Assembly (NCBI GenBank): GCA_964017155.1
Contig: OZ024858.1
Span: 24,934,687 to 24,998,686 of the forward strand
Direction of reading: 5' to 3'
From: Oasisia sp. SBJ-2009
Lineage: Eukaryota; Annelida; Polychaeta; Sabellida; Siboglinidae
DNA: 64,000 nt
In this document: positions 61,711-64,000 of the stretch, piece by piece
How the letters are laid out: each line of letters opens with the position of its first letter
Position numbering within the stretch: position 1 is the first letter of the stretch
Notes under the pieces: model-generated
Database searches by the model: none
The model's input: the letters and a program-made list of their open reading frames with translations, nothing else
Told to the model about the DNA's origin: nothing
Made by a program: the position numbers and the translations under genes

Positions 61711-61815
61711 GCACGCACACACGCACACACACGCGCACGCACGCACGCACCCGCACACACATACACGCGCGCGCGCGCGCGCACACACACCACACACACA
61801 GGCACACACACAAAC
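61608..61815. repeat. CA-rich microsatellite
   Basis: (CA)n with GCAC and GC-dinucleotide interruptions and a short CT tract at about 61638-61655. Confidence 0.95.
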
Positions 61816-62049
61816 GCGACCGTACTACGGAGCCTTGAAATCAGACGACGAAATAATGAAATGAAACGACGACGCTCATCGAGAGATTTCATATTCCATA
61901 ATGGAGTTTCTTCATACGAGTGAAGTTAGTGGACTAGACGAATTAGATTTTTCTACCGTCCAATAATTCAGACATTATTATAATTTTTTTGAACGTTGCG
62001 TATAGGGCCTAGTTTTGATTTAGTCTAGTTGTGGTGTAAACGAGTTGAC

Positions 62050-62051
62050 AT

Positions 62052-62082
<31 letters not shown>

Positions 62083-62083
62083 T

Positions 62084-62142
<59 letters not shown>

Positions 62143-62159
62143 TACAGACATACAGACAT

Positions 62160-62214
<55 letters not shown>

Positions 62215-62236
62215 TACAGACAGACAGACAGACAGA
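62050..62236. repeat. tetranucleotide array (CAGA)n
   Basis: About 46 units with single CATA variants. SVCLSVCL and TDRQTDRQ frames come from it. Confidence 0.97.
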
Positions 62237-62664
62237 GAGTGGGAAGGGAAAAGAGAGGCAGATGCCGCCTTGGGGCAGACATAGTTCTCCCCAGTCAATC
62301 AGAAATTATGATGAGACGACAGCGAAACTGAGCGAACAGCACGCACGCACTCACGCATACACGCACATACACACCCGCACACGTGCACACGCACACGTGT
62401 GAAAATACTGTCTTAACCCTTTATTGCATGAATTAATATTTGGAGGGGTTGGTATGCTGTATACGTATTCATACAACAGTAAAACACATATTTGAAGAAA
62501 ATTAATATTTGGGTTCAATTTACAGTATAAATATGTTTGTGACTTTGATGTAACTTTGTTTGTATCCAAGTGCTTTACTTAGATATATGTTAGGGAATAA
62601 TTGGCTTGATTAATCAAGCTAATTTAGTGTGTGTGTGATACTAATGTGCGTTTTTTGTTGGCCG

Positions 62665-62674
62665 GGGAGAGCGA

Positions 62675-62708
<34 letters not shown>

Positions 62709-62763
62709 CAGACAGAGAGAGCGAGAGAGCGAGAGAGCATAAGAGAGAGAGAGAGAGAGCGAG

Positions 62764-62797
<34 letters not shown>

Positions 62798-62873
62798 AAT
62801 GGAGAGAGAAAAAGAGAGAGTGAGTGTGAGAGAGAAAGATATAGAGACAGAGAGAGAGAGAGAGGGAGAAAGC

Positions 62874-62949
<76 letters not shown>

Positions 62950-62955
62950 CGCGAA
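62665..62955. repeat. GA microsatellite, imperfect
   Basis: (GA)n with frequent GC, CA and AA interruptions across 290 bases. Confidence 0.95.
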
Positions 62956-63790
62956 ATGTGTACGCGATATATCATAGTCAAATATTGGTACAACATACCG
63001 CCATGTATGAAACGATATTGTTAAGTAACTGGACTATCGAACCAGTGTGTTGATTCAGCACATTATTTGGCTACTTATCCTGAAACAGTGTCACCGCGTT
63101 TGTCACAGTTCACGTCACACGAGGCATGCAAAGGATTGTTAAACTGAACGCGTGATCGCACCGGAATGAGCCTAGGCTTGCGACATCACTGATAGAATCT
63201 CGACACGCCCCAATTGGCACAAGCAGTGTATAGATCAGCCCTAGTCACGCTTGAACGACTCTAACTCAGAAACCAGCAACGCTTTCCCGGAAAGCGGATG
63301 TGGTTGGCTTTTGTTCCGTAACCGTGACGCAGCACAACGTAGCGAGCTGAAACACGTCCGCATAAAAATTCCATGACGATTACGCTACATACGGTCGATT
63401 GTTAATGATAAGCGCGACAAAATGTGACGATGTTAATCCGCACATTGATTATGTTTACTGCGAGTGAGTCCTGTTTGGAGAACGTTGTTGATTATTTTTG
63501 CAACTAATAAAGGAACTCGCGTTGCATATAACGATTTTTGTCTAGTCGACCTGAATAGTAATGGAAGGACCTGGCGAAATGTAGGTTTTACAAGGGCGTT
63601 GGGTTATATAACCTTAATGACCTCGCTTATGATAACGTTATACCTGTCCAACCTTTGTTTCGAGATATCATTAAGGCAATTATTTATACCCCGCAGGCGG
63701 ATCGATGTGCATGGCACGTAGACACGCGCCCCTCATATTTTGGAACTGATGTCCAAGAGTTGTAAAAGTAACCGTGTCAACAAATGTAAC
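62956..63790. other. intergenic DNA without recognisable features
   Basis: No supported gene; ORFs up to 85 codons show no family motif. Confidence 0.45.
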
Positions 63791-63829
63791 AGCAACCTCT
63801 CTCCCTTTCAAAACCAGAATCATGACACC

Positions 63830-64000
63830 CCTCCCCTCTCCTCTCCTTCTCCCTCCCTCTCTGCCTCCCTCTCCCCTCCCCTACCCCCTTCCTTTCCCTC
63901 TTGCTCGCCCTCTCCCTCTCCCCTTCTACCTGCTCCTCTCCCTGCCCCTCCGCCTCCGCCTCCGCCTCCGCCTCCGCCTCCGCCTCCGCCTCCGCCTCCG
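63830..64000. repeat. CT-rich tract and (CCGCCT)n hexamer array cut by the window end
   Basis: 63830-63945 is a pyrimidine-rich tract. From about 63948 perfect CCGCCT hexamers run to the last base, so the array continues beyond the window. Confidence 0.93.

Overview
This is a window of animal nuclear DNA. Genes are split into short exons with canonical GT/AG introns, intergenic space is long, and transposon relics and very pure simple-sequence arrays are dense. The two host genes (an NCOA4 orthologue and an interferon regulatory factor), a tRNA-derived SINE in three copies, L2/CR1-type LINEs, hAT, TTAA-type, Harbinger-like and pogo-like DNA transposons and a DIRS-like retroelement fit a bilaterian invertebrate. 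A lophotrochozoan such as a mollusc is my best guess, but the sequence does not prove it.

Layout. 1-17.5 kb (+): most of a gene for NCOA4, the ferritinophagy receptor, in six coding exons (2422 to 16942) whose phases agree at every junction. Its introns hold a 22-bp minisatellite that repeats the exon's own splice donor, a SINE, a degraded DIRS-like retroelement (-) interrupted by a TTAA element, and three copies of one hAT MITE. Two of those copies, in opposite orientation, closely flank coding exon 4. 17.6-26.8 kb: a second TTAA MITE, a nearly intact L2/CR1-like LINE (-) with a 943-codon ORF2, a non-autonomous hAT element with 8-bp target duplications, and a LINE 3' end. 27.0-30.6 kb: a pogo/Tigger-like element (+) with terminal inverted repeats and an intron-containing transposase that carries an OTU protease-like domain and a PHD finger; it is broken by an internal deletion. 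31.5-46 kb: SINE copies, LINE and Gypsy relics, a 22-bp minisatellite of about 47 units, a fragment of a multicopy protein family, a four-part tetranucleotide array and a 450-bp CGCGT array. 46-54.8 kb: mostly featureless or AT-repeat DNA with one Harbinger-like MITE. 54.9-59.8 kb (+): a nine-exon IRF gene with a well conserved DNA-binding domain and no recognisable IRF-association domain. 60-64 kb: likely IRF 3' flank followed by CA, CAGA, GA and CCGCCT arrays.

The two host genes have no obvious joint function. NCOA4 directs ferritin to autophagy in iron metabolism; IRF is a transcription factor of innate immunity. The rest of the window shows how transposons and satellites shape introns. 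The strongest observations are the splice-donor minisatellite, the inverted MITE pair around an NCOA4 exon, TTAA insertions proven by an empty-site copy or by RT continuity, and the transposase-OTU-PHD fusion.
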